NCBI GenBank assembly: GCA_026545765.1 | Contig: JAIFAC010000196.1 | Coordinates: 62,001-126,000 of the forward strand | Direction: 5' to 3' | Length of the DNA: 64,000 nucleotides | Origin: Plantago major | Taxonomy: Eukaryota; Streptophyta; Magnoliopsida; Lamiales; Plantaginaceae | Part shown: in pieces, positions 1 to 10,653 of the stretch | Position numbering within the stretch: position 1 is the first letter of the stretch | Layout: every line of letters begins with the position of its first letter | Translations under genes and position numbers: made by a program | The notes under the pieces: generated by a model | Databases searched by the model: none | What the model saw: the letters and a program-made list of their open reading frames with translations, nothing else | Told to the model about the DNA's origin: nothing

Positions 1-1650
1 CGGATTCACCATTGTTGACCCCTACCTGGATGCCGGAATAAATGGTACTGCATCCGCCCTCAGAGTTGACACCGGCTGAACATTCTGCGTTGGCTGAGTC
101 CCCTACTACTGGATTGATGCTTGAGTTGGGAAGTTCGTGATTGCCATCCATTCCAACCTTTGAGCATTCGGAGATGCTGGACGTCCTGGAGCCATTTGGA
201 ATGATAGAGATTTCTTGCTGTCGAGAAATTTGATTTGGGGTAATATCTTGAGGAAGCTGGAAAGACTCTTTGAAAATGTATGGACCGGAATTTCGTATAG
301 GATAGACAAGTGTACACAATACACCAAAGAATACTATAGAGTAGTATCTTCGATATACCGACAAATAAAGGTATATAACAAGTCAAACACTTATACTAAT
401 CAAAATAATCAAAGAGCACTATTACTTAGTGTCTTTGATACAGAAAGAACCAGTGTATTTAAACTACATAATTTAAACACACAAGTAGAATAGCAACAGC
501 GAAAAAGTAAAAGTAACTTAGTGTATTCAGTACACCTAAGAACACTATCAGAAAGTGTCTTCGATATACTGAATTGAGTAGAGTAATAACAAGAACAGTA
601 AATTACTCTAACACACTACTAATCTACTGAACAAGATAAGTACACAGCAGAAAGTAAAGACACTAAGTTTGGGTTTTCTAGAAGGTTAATATATTATAAC
701 CTTCCGAGCCTTAAAGGCAAATGTAACTCGCTACAATAATGAATTACAAGGACACTCCACAGCTTAATTACATAAATCCAAGCTATGGATGAATAAGCTA
801 CTGAATTGACACAAAATTCTACTCTAGCACCGACTAGATTGAAGCTTAGACGAATATCAAAACCGTGCAAATAATACACTCGTAACGCAGATGAACTCAG
901 ATTGGTGAACTACGACTAGCTTCTTATATAGGTTTACAACCCTAGACGCTAGATGGTAAGTTTCTTTTGTTTGCTGTAGAAGATCTTGACTTGTATCTTT
1001 GAATTCTTCTCTCATGAATATTTCCTTTGCTCTCTTCTTCAATAAGGAAATTGCATATTTTCTTTCCTTATTGTTTCTTCCTTTATGCTTGCTTTACACG
1101 CTTTAATCCTTCATCTTTGATTTCTTTCCTTCTTGTTTTAGCCGCCAGTCATATACTTGGAATATTCGGATTTCCTAAACATATATCCTCAATAACTTTG
1201 TCGCAGATTCTCTTGGTCTCCAATAAGGAAATAATTCTTCTTTGATCAGATTTGCTTTCCCACTTGGCTTCGAACTCTTTCTAGGTTTCAATTTCGAATC
1301 CCTTGACTTCTTTGAACCTGCACAATTAACCTAAAACCGTGGAACTAGGTTAAGGTTAATTTAGGAACATATCGAACAAGTACTAAAGTCATAGCTCAAA
1401 TAGGTGTTGTGAAAACACCGTCATAACACCTGTACTTTCTAACCTATTTAATGTCCTAAATCAGATAACTCAACTTGGAAACTAGTGAAGTTAAATAAAG
1501 GCAAAATATAGTAACTCAAGTGCAATTACAAAGTGTAGTCTTAGTGTTGTGAAAACACTGACTCAAGTGTAGTCTTAGTGTTGTGAAAACACTGACTCAA
1601 ATAGTTGCACTTTCACTCTTGATTATAATTATTAGGGTTATATATAACCA
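1..1650 (-). mobile_element. 5' end of a copia-like LTR retrotransposon (LTR plus leader)
   Basis: Read on the minus strand, about 1640 down to 620 looks like an LTR. It has a TATA-like stretch, and the segment around 1320-1365 (TTAACC, then GTTCCACG, then TTTTAG) matches one in the LTR at 13.65-14.5 kb. Both LTR-like regions also run into a TTTACTTT(T/C)-GCTGTGT stretch. From about 620 to 1 there is a leader and a tiny reading frame (ATG at 195) that stops at 106. No tRNA-Met primer site could be found and the rest of the element lies outside the window, so the exact LTR ends and the family are uncertain. Confidence 0.4.
1531..1598. repeat. Perfect 34-bp tandem duplication inside the LTR-like region
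   Basis: Two identical 34-bp copies lie head to tail (1531-1564 and 1565-1598). Each holds the dyad GTGTTGTGAAAACAC. A third, divergent version of that dyad (GTGTTGTGAAAACACC) lies near 1404. Repeated dyads in the upstream part of an LTR are often regulatory, but no function is shown here. Confidence 0.8.
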
Positions 1651-1659
1651 AAGCTTTAG

Positions 1660-3033
1660 TGTCGCTCACGCTCCCAATTCATCCGGATTTGGCGAATTTC
1701 ATGTTCCACTTCCATTAATCCACTCATTACATTAGAATTGTCATTATCTGCATGTTGTCTAGGGCTTGCCACCTTACCAATAGGAGGCGAGAGTGGAATC
1801 ATTGCTGTTATATCTTAGTTTATACCAGAACTAGCTAGATACAAAAAAAAGAGAATTTTCTGGGCCACCACATTGATTAGTATTTTCAATAATATTAGAA
1901 TTTAACATTATCACTAGGTTTGGACTTTACCACCCATTTACTCTTGAGGCCCAAACTATTAATAATTTTGACCGATATGACCTTGACTTTCCACGCCTTC
2001 TTCGAATAATGCCGAGAATTTATTAGCCGACTTTTTGGCGGTGGAAGTCGGTGCCTGAACCTCCTGTTATCTTCCAGAATCATGGTCCGTAGGAGTATTC
2101 CGGCTATTATTCTGTTTGGCTTGATTTTTCCGATGAGCATTCTTGCGCCTAATATAAGGTTTTTTAACCACCTGTTGCCATGTAAAATCATTAGCAGTCT
2201 GCTTTGGTGGCTGAACATTCTGACTATTTGAGGACATATGCTTTTGAGTTGTAAGATTAGTCTCAGTACAACTAGCCTCTATATGCCCAATCTTACCACA
2301 TGAGTAGCAGAATGCACCCTTTAGTTCGTAAACTTAATGCTTGTAAACGATTGCCAATTTGTATTTTTGGCACTAGTGGAACATTAGCATCTATATCTAG
2401 ACATATGCGCGCATAACGTCCCCTGCTATTCTAAGCTGTATTACTATCGATATTTATCGGCCTGCCTAGCAAACAACCAATTTTATACAAGGCTTTCGGA
2501 TGGTATAATTCAAGAGGTAGCTCTGGAAGCTGAATCCAAAGAACCATATTTTGCAGGCAACCTTTAGATGGATCCATAAAATCCCTTACCTAGCGATGTA
2601 ACTTGAAGGTTGCCTTTAGCCTTCCATAAACCTTTAAGGTGCTTTCCTATATCAGTAATAACTCTTTCGATACCCACCGTTTGGATAATAAGAGCTCTGT
2701 TCCAGACTCCGCTATATAGCCTTAATTCTTCTTCTGAGAAAGTAGTGAACGGAATTGCTGGATCCAGCTGAACAGCAGAAACATAATCTTCAAAGATAGG
2801 CGATTTCTCAAGATGAATAAACCATTCATCAAGATAAGTGTGTACTGTATTCCCTTTAGCTTATCTTTGAAAGAAAGACCAGTGTTATTAATCTGCGAAT
2901 CATCTTCAACCATAGAGACATCATTATGCTGCAAGATTTGTGTGGAATCAGGCGGTTGAAGCTTATGGAAAAGAGATGAAGGAGAGAAAACACTAGAAGA
3001 TGTAGAGAGCATTTTTTTTTGTTTTCTATTCAT
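1660..3033 (-). pseudogene. LINE ORF1 relic (DUF4283-type RNA-binding protein)
   Basis: Minus-strand translation starts near 3033 and recovers, across several frameshifts and stops, the plant LINE ORF1 signature: an N-terminal DUF4283-like block (EEELRLYSGVWNRALIIQT near 2700), then LPELPLELYHPKALYKIG near 2500, then GRYARICLDIDANVPLVPK near 2400. A degraded Cys-rich knuckle follows near 2300 and a basic, Asn/Pro-rich C-terminus to about 1690. In intact LINEs this protein binds the element RNA and precedes an endonuclease/RT ORF. No endonuclease or RT is present: the copy ends at the LTR element at about 1650. LINEs usually lose the 5' end, so loss of the 3' part implies later truncation or insertion. 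Family assignment is from memory of conserved wording. Confidence 0.7.
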
Positions 3034-3188
3034 TGACTCATTGTATACGCACTATAATCTCTACAAATTAATACTCGATAAATTAATAACCTAATTTGTC
3101 CAGTTCCAACTTGGGATCAATATAAATTTAGACCTCAATTAATAAAATAATAAGATAATAATTTTTTTTGAAATCCCAGTATATATAT

Positions 3189-3231
3189 ATTGGTGCCAAC
3201 GAAACTATAAATTAATAATTACTAAGAAATT

Positions 3232-3270
<39 letters not shown>

Positions 3271-3291
3271 TTATATAAGTGTGTGTGTGTA
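3189..3291. repeat. AT and GT microsatellites
   Basis: A short (TA)n near 3183-3190, a longer (AT)n run at about 3233-3267 and a short (GT)n at about 3280-3290 are visible directly. The flanks are AT-rich and hold no gene. Confidence 0.9.
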
Positions 3292-3342
3292 ATACACTTC
3301 AAAATTCTAAGATTGTTTAATAAAAAGTGAATCTATAATCAC

Positions 3343-3582
3343 TTATTTTTTGTTGAACTTCAAATCCGTATTGAGTTCATCTATAAATCTCCCCATTGCA
3401 CGAAAGAGTTGGGGCGTTATCTTCTCGTATTTCAACAAAAAGTTGTGAAGAGTTGTTGCTACTTGCAATGCGTCTTTTCGAGTGACCGGTTCCAAAGCTA
3501 TTGAATCATCCTCAGCTTCATCGAATTTTCTGGATCCGCCCTTGCCTTTAAAATGCCTTATTAAGGGGATAAGGTTATCCAC
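3343..3582 (-). pseudogene. 79-codon ORF, unidentified transposon-like relic
   Basis: An open frame of 79 codons contains TRKDALQVATTLHNFLL near its middle, a hydrophilic helix-rich stretch that reads like a real protein segment and not like random translation. I do not recognise the family; a C-terminal piece of a plant transposase-related protein is possible. Its 5' end (3529-3587) is also present 126 bp downstream as part of the TRIM-like element, so the start codon lies in duplicated repeat DNA. The true gene is therefore probably truncated. Confidence 0.3.
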
Positions 3583-3639
3583 TTTATATTAAGTGTAATA
3601 AATTGGTTCGTCATTTTATATCACTTAACATTAGCCCAC

Positions 3640-3983
3640 ACCTAAAAAAAATTTTCTGGATCCGCCCTTGCCTTTAAAATGCCTTATTAAGGGGATAAGG
3701 TTATCCACCTTATATGTTGTTTAGATGATTTTTTCACAAGTGATGTGTGATATTCTAACGCCTCACTTAATAGGCCGCGTTAGCTCATTTACACGTAATC
3801 ATAATCGCCTCTTTCGCAAGTCGAATTATCATCAATTGGCACCGATCATCAATTTGGGCCTGCTCTGATACCATATTGAGTTGGGCCATTATCTCCTTAA
3901 AAGGACTTATTAAGGGGGGAAGGTTATCTACCTTATATGTTGTTTGGATGATCTTTTCACAAATGATGTGGGATATCCTAACA
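3640..3983 (-). mobile_element. TRIM-like mini retrotransposon
   Basis: Two direct repeats, about 3680-3760 and 3895-3983, are close copies of each other and on the minus strand start TGTTAG-ATATC. Between them, next to the right copy, lies a perfect primer-binding motif on the minus strand (TGGTATCAGAGC, about 3864-3875, complementary to tRNA-Met). LTRs of about 110 bp with a PBS and no coding region match the TRIM class. The left repeat is chimeric: its outer end runs into a 59-bp segment that is duplicated at 3529-3587. Orientation follows from the PBS. Confidence 0.65.
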
Positions 3984-4165
3984 GCTTTAACAAGGAATGT
4001 ATAAGATTTAAAAAGAAAATAACAAAGTATGAATAAAAATTGAGAGTGAATTGTTAAATTGGAAAAGTTAAGTATTACTTAAAAATGAAAAAGGAGTAAA
4101 ATAGAGATAGTGGATTGCTAAAGTTGTATGTATAAGATCGATGGAGTACTTTTCAAGGGTTCAAA
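3984..4165. repeat. Probable half of a degraded Stowaway-like MITE
   Basis: AT-rich sequence with phrases typical of plant Stowaway-like elements (GAGTGAATTGTTAAATTGG, AAAAAGGAGTAAAATAGAG, GGAGTACTTT). A matching second terminus was not found, so this is only suggested by resemblance to the better MITEs at 20.4 and 63.6 kb. Confidence 0.3.
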
Positions 4166-4187
4166 TTCAAACTACCTAAAATATTTA

Positions 4188-4460
4188 GACTCTGTTTAGC
4201 ACAAGCTTATAGCTAGCTTGTCAGCTCGATGAGCTTATTTTCATAATAAACATGTTACGCGAACGTCTAGCTTGTAGCTGATAAGCTTGTTCATGAGACT
4301 TATCAAAAAAAAAAAAAAAAAGCTAGTTGATTTGTTTTCTACATAACATATTTAGCAAATCAGCTAGCTTATCTGTTAATTGATTACTAAACACTTTTAT
4401 AAAAACTAATAGCTTATCAGCTACCAGCTAGTTTATCAGTTAGTTTTGCTAAACAGAGCA
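4188..4460. mobile_element. PIF/Harbinger-type (Tourist-like) MITE
   Basis: The termini are inverted repeats (GACTCTGTTTAGCA at the left, its near complement TGCTAAACAGAGCA at the right) flanked by the 3-bp target duplication TTA (4185-4187 and 4461-4463). The interior is non-coding with repeated AGCT/GCTTATCAGCT dyads and an A-run near 4305-4320. The 273-bp size, TTA duplication and CTGTTTRG terminus fit PIF/Harbinger-derived MITEs. A hAT origin is less likely because no 8-bp duplication is seen. Confidence 0.75.
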
Positions 4461-4463
4461 TTA

Positions 4464-4948
4464 AAATGTCATCTAATTAATAGAGATTTTTTGGCAGTAA
4501 GGGTCGGAGAAGGGCAATCAAATCACTCATTCTTAAAACCAACGTTCTTAAGACCAAAGAGCTCAAGGAAGGGGGAAAAGCTATCCGCCTCGGTTCTCCT
4601 CAGTCGAACCTCCTAACCACAAGAATCCTTAGTTAGAATGGGATTCCAACTCAAAGACCTTTTGCGTGAGATTTTGAGAAGAGTTGCTCTTTGGAGAGCA
4701 CAAGACGATGAAAGTTGTGTCAAGTCGTTCGGGGAGTTATCGTTGGCCTCTATGGTAGAATCAGTCGGGGGGCAATGAGTTACTATTCCATGAGTTTTGT
4801 CTACTTCTTAGTTCGACCCCAGAAGAGCCACTATCATATTTTGATGATGCATCAAATGTATTTACCCACTCATAATAAAACTTTGTGTAATGTGGGTCCA
4901 ATTTTGGCTTATATTGTTGTGAGTATCATACTTGGAAGGCTTCTAGGA
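4464..4948. other. Intergenic stretch, no gene seen
   Basis: Mixed sequence with an 80-codon chance ORF at 4715-4957 and no recognisable domain, repeat or splice structure. Confidence 0.5.
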
Positions 4949-5100
4949 GGTTTTTGAAATAAAAAAATGTTAAAAAGACCTTCCAAAAAGCACAACCATT
5001 ACTAGTGGTCTAACTATTTTACGCAGGTTTTTCAAATAAAAAAATGTTAAAAGACCCTCCAAAAAGCACAACCATTACTAGTGGTCTAACTATTTTATGT
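4949..5100. repeat. 77-bp tandem duplication
   Basis: Two near-identical copies (about 4949-5025 and 5026-5100) each carry a run of A, GTTAAAAGACC-like sequence and the phrase CACAACCATTACTAGTGG. A third fragment, CACAACCATTGCTAGTG, follows at about 5116. The ends resemble subterminal sequence of a small DNA transposon, but no TSD could be set. Confidence 0.75.
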
Positions 5101-5437
5101 GTTACTAGTCAATGGCACAACCATTGCTAGTGAAATTGAACACGAGCATATTAAAAATGTAGTTCAGATTATAATTTTTTGCAAAACTTTTACACTTAAA
5201 TAGAATAATATTCGTCGAACATTTTTCTATAGACAACAGGTTGTCGTGTTTATGTTTTACACTTATAATCTTAAACCAGAACATGAGAATATGCTACACA
5301 TGTTATTGTGGCACATAATTATAAATAATGGAGGAAGTATATGAATGTAAGTAATATCGTTGTTTCTGATAATGTTGCCTTTTTTCAAGTTAAATTAAGA
5401 GTTGGGTTACTGTGAATTGACATGTTTTAATTTAATT

Positions 5438-5505
5438 TATGTATGTATGTATGTATGTATGTATGTATGTATGTATGTATGTATGTATGTATGTATGTAT
5501 GTATA
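5438..5505. repeat. (TATG)n tetranucleotide microsatellite
   Basis: About 16 uninterrupted TATG/GTAT units. It lies just upstream of the gypsy gag relic, where a 5' LTR would be expected, and may mark the break point at which that element lost its 5' end. Confidence 0.95.
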
Positions 5506-5655
5506 ACCTGTGGGAATCGATTTCCACAACAAAAATCCCAAAAATATTTTCTTTTCCGTATTTGTTTATTTTCTTATCAAAAACCTAAAAATACGTTTAT
5601 CTGCTTTATTATTATATTATTGTATATCTCTGCGTAAGCTCGTTTGTTAAGGAAG

Positions 5656-6465
5656 ATGGAAGAAGAAGATAAAAGAACTATCAGAGATCTCAGTATGCCA
5701 AAACCAAGAAGGAGTGGAATTCAAATCCAGTCGCATGTAAGGGAGTACGGGTTTGATCCAAATCTGATCAACTCATTACCAAAGTTTGAAGGAAGAGAAG
5801 GAGAAAATGAATGCAAGTTCATGTACGCATTCGAGTCTATCGTCGAGCAGTTTCCGACGAAGGGGTTAACTGATGGTGAGCTGAAATTCTGGTTCTTCAT
5901 CAAACCACTGGAAGGAGCAGCAAAAAGATGGATAGATTCAATTAAAGAAGAAGTCAATGAATGGGAAGAGCTGGGGAGTCTGTTCTTGAAGAGGTTTCTA
6001 GGGCTTGCAATAGTTATCTGAGAAAGGAGAATGATATCCACTTTCACTCAGAAACAGAAGGAATCTTTTCATGATGCAAGGGAAAGGATCGAGGAGATAC
6101 AATACAACTGCCCCCAACATCAGTTTACTTCGCGACAGCTCTGTGAGTATTTCTACTTAGGAGTTAGATAGGAGTTCAGAGACCTTATAGACGTAGCTCT
6201 GAAGGGATCATTTATGGGGAGTTCTGCTAAGAAAGTACTGGAAGCTTGTGCAAGTGTTGCCGAGAACTCAAGGTACAGGAGTGAGAAGCTGAAGGAGAAT
6301 GAGATCTTCAACAAGATGGAGGCCATGGAAAAAGTAAGGACAATAGCCGCAATTGAGGAAGAAGCACAATGGGCTATGGGACAGAGCATAGGAACTCCTG
6401 AGTACTTGGATAAAAAAAAGCATATCAAAGGAAGTAAGACAAGACGTACCAGAAGGAAAACCTAT
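5656..6465 (+). pseudogene. gag: Gypsy gag relic
   Basis: The first frame (ATG at 5656) holds a capsid-like block with LPKFEGREGEN, a FWFFIKPLEGAAKRWIDSI motif and EWEELGSLFLKRF. This is the usual retrotransposon Gag pattern in which an aromatic/Leu core precedes A-W-x(n)-F-L-x-R-F. A frameshift near 6000 and a stop near 6170 move the continuation (RERIEEIQYNCPQHQ, then MGSSAKKVLEACASVAENS) into other frames. Gag forms the particle that packages element RNA. Downstream the sequence becomes strongly charged and coiled-coil-like. Inactivated by at least two lesions. Confidence 0.7.
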
Positions 6466-7132
6466 TGAGCTGAGCATTGTAGGGAAGGATGAAGTTTCCA
6501 AAATCGCAATAACAAGTAGTCGACAAAGATCGTGAATCGCTAAAAAGGGGTTGGAAGAGGATATCAAAACCCTCAAGGAACATCATAACCAGAGAGGAAA
6601 GGTAGTACTAGAGGAACTGGATAAAGGAAGTAGTGATACTCGAGCTCTAGTGAATTTCCTTCGCGAACAGTTCGTGGCGGTCAGTAGAGAGCTGAAGAAA
6701 CTAAGTGAGTAGTTTGAAGGGGTGGAAGAGGAAATGCTGGCAATGAAGATCGTAGTAAGAGATATGGATAACAAGGTAGAAGAAGTAAAGGAGCAACACA
6801 TGGAATATATAGGATCGATAACCACTGGGAGTGGGATAACAACATCAGATTCTGTGCCAAGATGTAAAGAAAACGCTAAGGGGAAGAAGAAGAATAAGGA
6901 AGTAGTAGAAGTCAAAGATTCGAATGAGGAGGAAGAGAAGAACAAAGCAAAAGAAGTCTGTAGAAGGGGATGTGATTATAAATATTGGCTCGAGAAGGGA
7001 ATTGTTAGGTCCGTGACCAGTAAGTTAGTAGATTTGAAGGATTTACCTTTCCCGGGAAGAATTGCAAACGACATCAAGAAAGCTGCAAGAGGAAAAGCAA
7101 AAGGAAGCCGAGAGAAACATACCTTATAAATT
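6466..7132 (+). pseudogene. gag: Charged gag C-terminal/linker region
   Basis: An open frame at 6722-7129 encodes an acid/base-rich, lysine- and glutamate-heavy segment with coiled-coil character (MKIVVRDMDNKVEEVKEQH), then KGKKKNKEVVEVKDSNEEEE. It sits between gag and protease as in Athila/Tat polyproteins. Upstream parts (6470-6720) are in a different frame with a stop near 6712. No zinc knuckle could be identified. Confidence 0.45.
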
Positions 7133-8008
7133 CCAGTTGCAGATCTGCTTACTTTACACCCATCTGATTATCAAGCAGCTTTAAGGGAAATCGCTAACCG
7201 GAGAAAGGCCTATGTTGGGTTGGCATGGAGAGAAGGATAGGATATCATAAGAAGGGGAGCTGGAGATCCGGGACAACTCGATATGACAATTGGAGTGAAG
7301 GGCAAAAAGGTAAATTGCATGATGGACCTTGGAGCCGCCAGAAATCTTATGTCATCGCTCAAAGTAAGGAGTTAGGATTGAAGACGAATAGAATCATGTG
7401 GAACTAGCATCCAGCTGGCCGACAATTCGACAAAGAAATGTGCTGGGGAAATCAGAGGTTTACCTGTAGAGGTTGGAGGTGTGAGGTCGAGACTGGACTT
7501 CTTGGTAATGGACATGGAAGGGAATGGAGTAAGATCAAAGACATTGATCGGATGACCGACTTTACATAAATTAGAAGCAGTGGTAGACGGTGGAGAAGAG
7601 ACTTACAGCTTGATTATCGATAGACAAAAGAGACGTTTCAACTCGAGAGGAGATCTACTGGAAGAAGGAAAAAGAGTTGAAAGAAGATGTTGGGAGAGCG
7701 CTGATGATTTTCATTTGGGAGACGAAGAGGAATTTGGGTATATAATGCCGGATCTAGTGGAAAAAGACATAGTGGACTTTGACTATGAGCATTTTGAAGA
7801 ATTGGAGCAACTTTTCTTCATGAATGTGATCATGGACGAGCGAAGCAAGGAACATACTGCATATATGTTCCAATTTGGCATGGATCCCATAGGGCAAAAT
7901 TTCAAAGAAGAAGCGATGAGGCGTTGGGATGGAGATACGAACTACGCAACGATCGAATGGTTGAAAAAGTGCTCCAACAACTTCGAGGGTCCAAACCTCG
8001 ACAACTAA
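7133..8008 (+). pseudogene. pro: Gypsy aspartic protease relic and following ORF
   Basis: A frame around 7290-7345 gives GVKGKKVNCMMDLGAARNLM, which matches the retropepsin active-site block: hydrophobic residues then D-L/S-G-A, catalytic Asp in MMDLGAA. A second conserved stretch (IQLADNSTKK near 7410 and LDFLVMDMEGNG near 7495) follows in other frames, so several frameshifts and stops are present. The last 142 codons (7580-8008) are open, begin in the protease C-terminus, and then become an acidic segment I do not recognise. RT should follow in an autonomous element but does not. Confidence 0.6.
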
Positions 8009-10653
8009 GCCATCTTTGAATAGGGGTCGAGCTATAAGACCTAAAACAAGCGCTTCTTGGGAGGCAACCAATGGTCATGTTTATTTTACGCACTTGCATT
8101 TGCACATTTTACTTTTCATTTTTGATTTCTGCACCAGAAAACCTTTTTCAAATTCTTTTTCAAAAACCTTATTTTATAAAATCTTATTTTAAAAGAAGAA
8201 AAACCAAAAAACGCTGTCATTAATTTCTCAAGTTTCTTCACTTGCTCTATATATTTTTATCATACCATTGCATTCCTGGCTTGCCCATCTATCGACAACA
8301 CCAAGTAAGTGACCTCTGCTCAATATTATCTTCATAACATCTTCGATTTCAAGTTTCTACATTTCATTTTTTGCTTGCGCTTTCTTCTTGCTTCTTGAGT
8401 GCTATGCAATTATATGCTTCAATGGATTGAATTAATTATGTTTGGGATATGTGGATTCATGTTTTCTTTTAGTATTCACCTTATTAACACTTGCCTTGGT
8501 TGAGATTGACAAATTGATTGAGAATTTGAGGGTTTTGTCATTGCTCACCATGTGTTCAATGTTTCAATAGAACAAATCCCCTTGTCGACCCTTTTCTCCT
8601 TTGATTACATGCTCACATGATCTTTACCTGAAGAATTATGCTTAGGAAACATGTTTGCATCGTCATATGCTCATTGGATGGAATTTTCATTGCAATATGC
8701 TCTTCACTTTGATGCTTGACACAATATGAGAATTTGCGCTACATGCCTAGTTCATGCATTGATTTGAAGTAGTTGTTGATTTATCACAAGCTGGAATTCT
8801 ACATACATGTTGTACCAAACATCAGGTTTGGGGGAGGAAAACCCCATGAGATTTGCATGTAAGCTATAGTCCAGAGTTCACTCCAAACATGCTATCTCAC
8901 ACACTTTTGAGCCCAGGTACCATGGAAGAACGAAGGAGGATACCCATTGCAAGATGCATAAACTCTTTGTGGAGCTCGTGAGCAATGAACAAGCATGGAA
9001 TCATAGCACCGAGAGAGGAGTATCTTTTCTTTTTTCCTTTACTTTCCTAGCTCCTCTATCTGCTTTTGACTAGGTTTGGGGGATGAATTTGACTATTACT
9101 TGCTCGGTCTGTAATTACTTTAAATACTCACACTTAGTAGTTTGAATTTTAGTTTATGCTTATTTGTTATGTATAATTTCTTTTACTTGTTGAAAAAAAG
9201 TTTTGATCTATGGAAGAGTACCAAGTGTGACCCATAACTAAGATGAGGGGCTGTAGATTTGTTTTCTTGCTTCGCAGCTTGCTGAATATATGCTCTGACC
9301 GAATCTGACCCATGATACTTTGATGAGTGAGTTTACTTGCTACTCTAATTGAAGTCCTGTGTGCAACCGTGTGAACACTGCTACCCTTAAGTCTTTATTT
9401 GTCAGCAGCATGAATATGATTAGTAGTACTCACCTTTTTGAATCCTTTTCTATACCTTTCACTAACTTCTTTGAAAGATTTTTTGAGCCCTTATTAAACT
9501 CCACCATATATCCTATACATGCTTTACTTAAGTGGTGAGAGCAACCTACTGCCGAGATTGAACGAAGAAAACAAAGCAACGAGTTCCAAAGAATGGAGGA
9601 GAATCATGTTTTGATCATGATCGAGAATTGGTTTGGGGGGAAGTAGAGAAGAAAACCCTAACCATAGTTCGAGAAATTGGTTTGGGGGAGAAGTGGAAGA
9701 TGAACATCATCGAAAGTAACCTTGTTGGCCCTACTGTTATATTACCGGTGCTAAAAATCACTAGCTCTTGCTCCATAAAAAATAGAAAAGGAAGTACCGG
9801 AAAAAGCAAAGGTACAAAAGTCTCGGAGTGGATCTGTGGTCCTTGTGATCACCATTTTCGTATTGGGCATGTTATGACATTACCCACATACCGGCGTGGC
9901 CCTAAAAAGCTACATGTCCGTGAGGGTTGATGGCATGTATACTAAACCAGCACGCACAAAAGTGCGAAATTCGGTAAAACAGACACTACCAAAAAATGTA
10001 GAGACTAAAAGAGCCTAATGATGGCCAACCAAAAGCATACGAGTCAGTAAAACGACTGCAAAAAATAGTATGTCAAAAGAAAAAGAAAAAGCAAAAAGAA
10101 AAAAATAAAGGAGCAAGTAATCTATGTGTGAAGCAACCGATGGAGTAGTTACGATGATAAAGGAGAAGTTGAAGATTTGTCGTTGAGAGAGGACGAAGTC
10201 GAAAGAAGGAACTCGGTGTCCGAAAGGATAAGTCCCCTTGAAATACCCTTTGTTCTACCTTGTTATCTTTTTAATGATGCTTAGCCAAACACTCCTCTAT
10301 ATTATCTTACCTATTTTACTTACCAAGCCAACCTGAGTACTACTTTGATTTGTGCCTCGACTTTTGGGAGCAGGATTGCATAACGTTACTGCGTGGTAAT
10401 GATTTTTAAGTGCACCTATAAGGACATTGGGTTACACTTGTAACCGCTGGCTGTAGTGAGTGATGCTTACTTGTTACTTGTTTGCTGTGGAGTCATAAGT
10501 TGGAGTTGAAACTAAGCGAGTCAGTAGAGTTTTGAAACACTAGAAACTAGCTACTTGTCTATGTGGTGGTTTATGCTTGCTGCTCATTACAAGGTCACTT
10601 ATTGATTATCATTATTGCCTTGCTCGAGGACGAGCAAGAAACTAGTTTGGGGG
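8009..10653 (+). other. Long non-coding 3' region of the gypsy relic
   Basis: No ORF of note. The phrase GTTTGGGGGA or a close variant recurs (about 8825, 9074, 9629, 9681, 10644), as in the 3' spacer of Athila/Tat elements. A conserved 75-bp module with a CGCAC-AAAA-GTGCG hairpin sits at 9920-9996 and is shared with 53340-53440. The region ends in the polypurine tract GTTTGGGGG at 10644-10653. Confidence 0.6.

Noticed and set aside
3864..3875. Primer site of the LTR element at 1-1650
   Set aside because: It lies on the far side of the LINE relic and sits directly against the TRIM repeat, so it belongs to the TRIM-like element.
4188..4460. hAT MITE
   Set aside because: No 8-bp target duplication; a TTA duplication with matching TIRs fits PIF/Harbinger better.
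5443..5637. 64-codon ORF across the (TATG)n run
   Set aside because: Translation of a microsatellite, not a gene.
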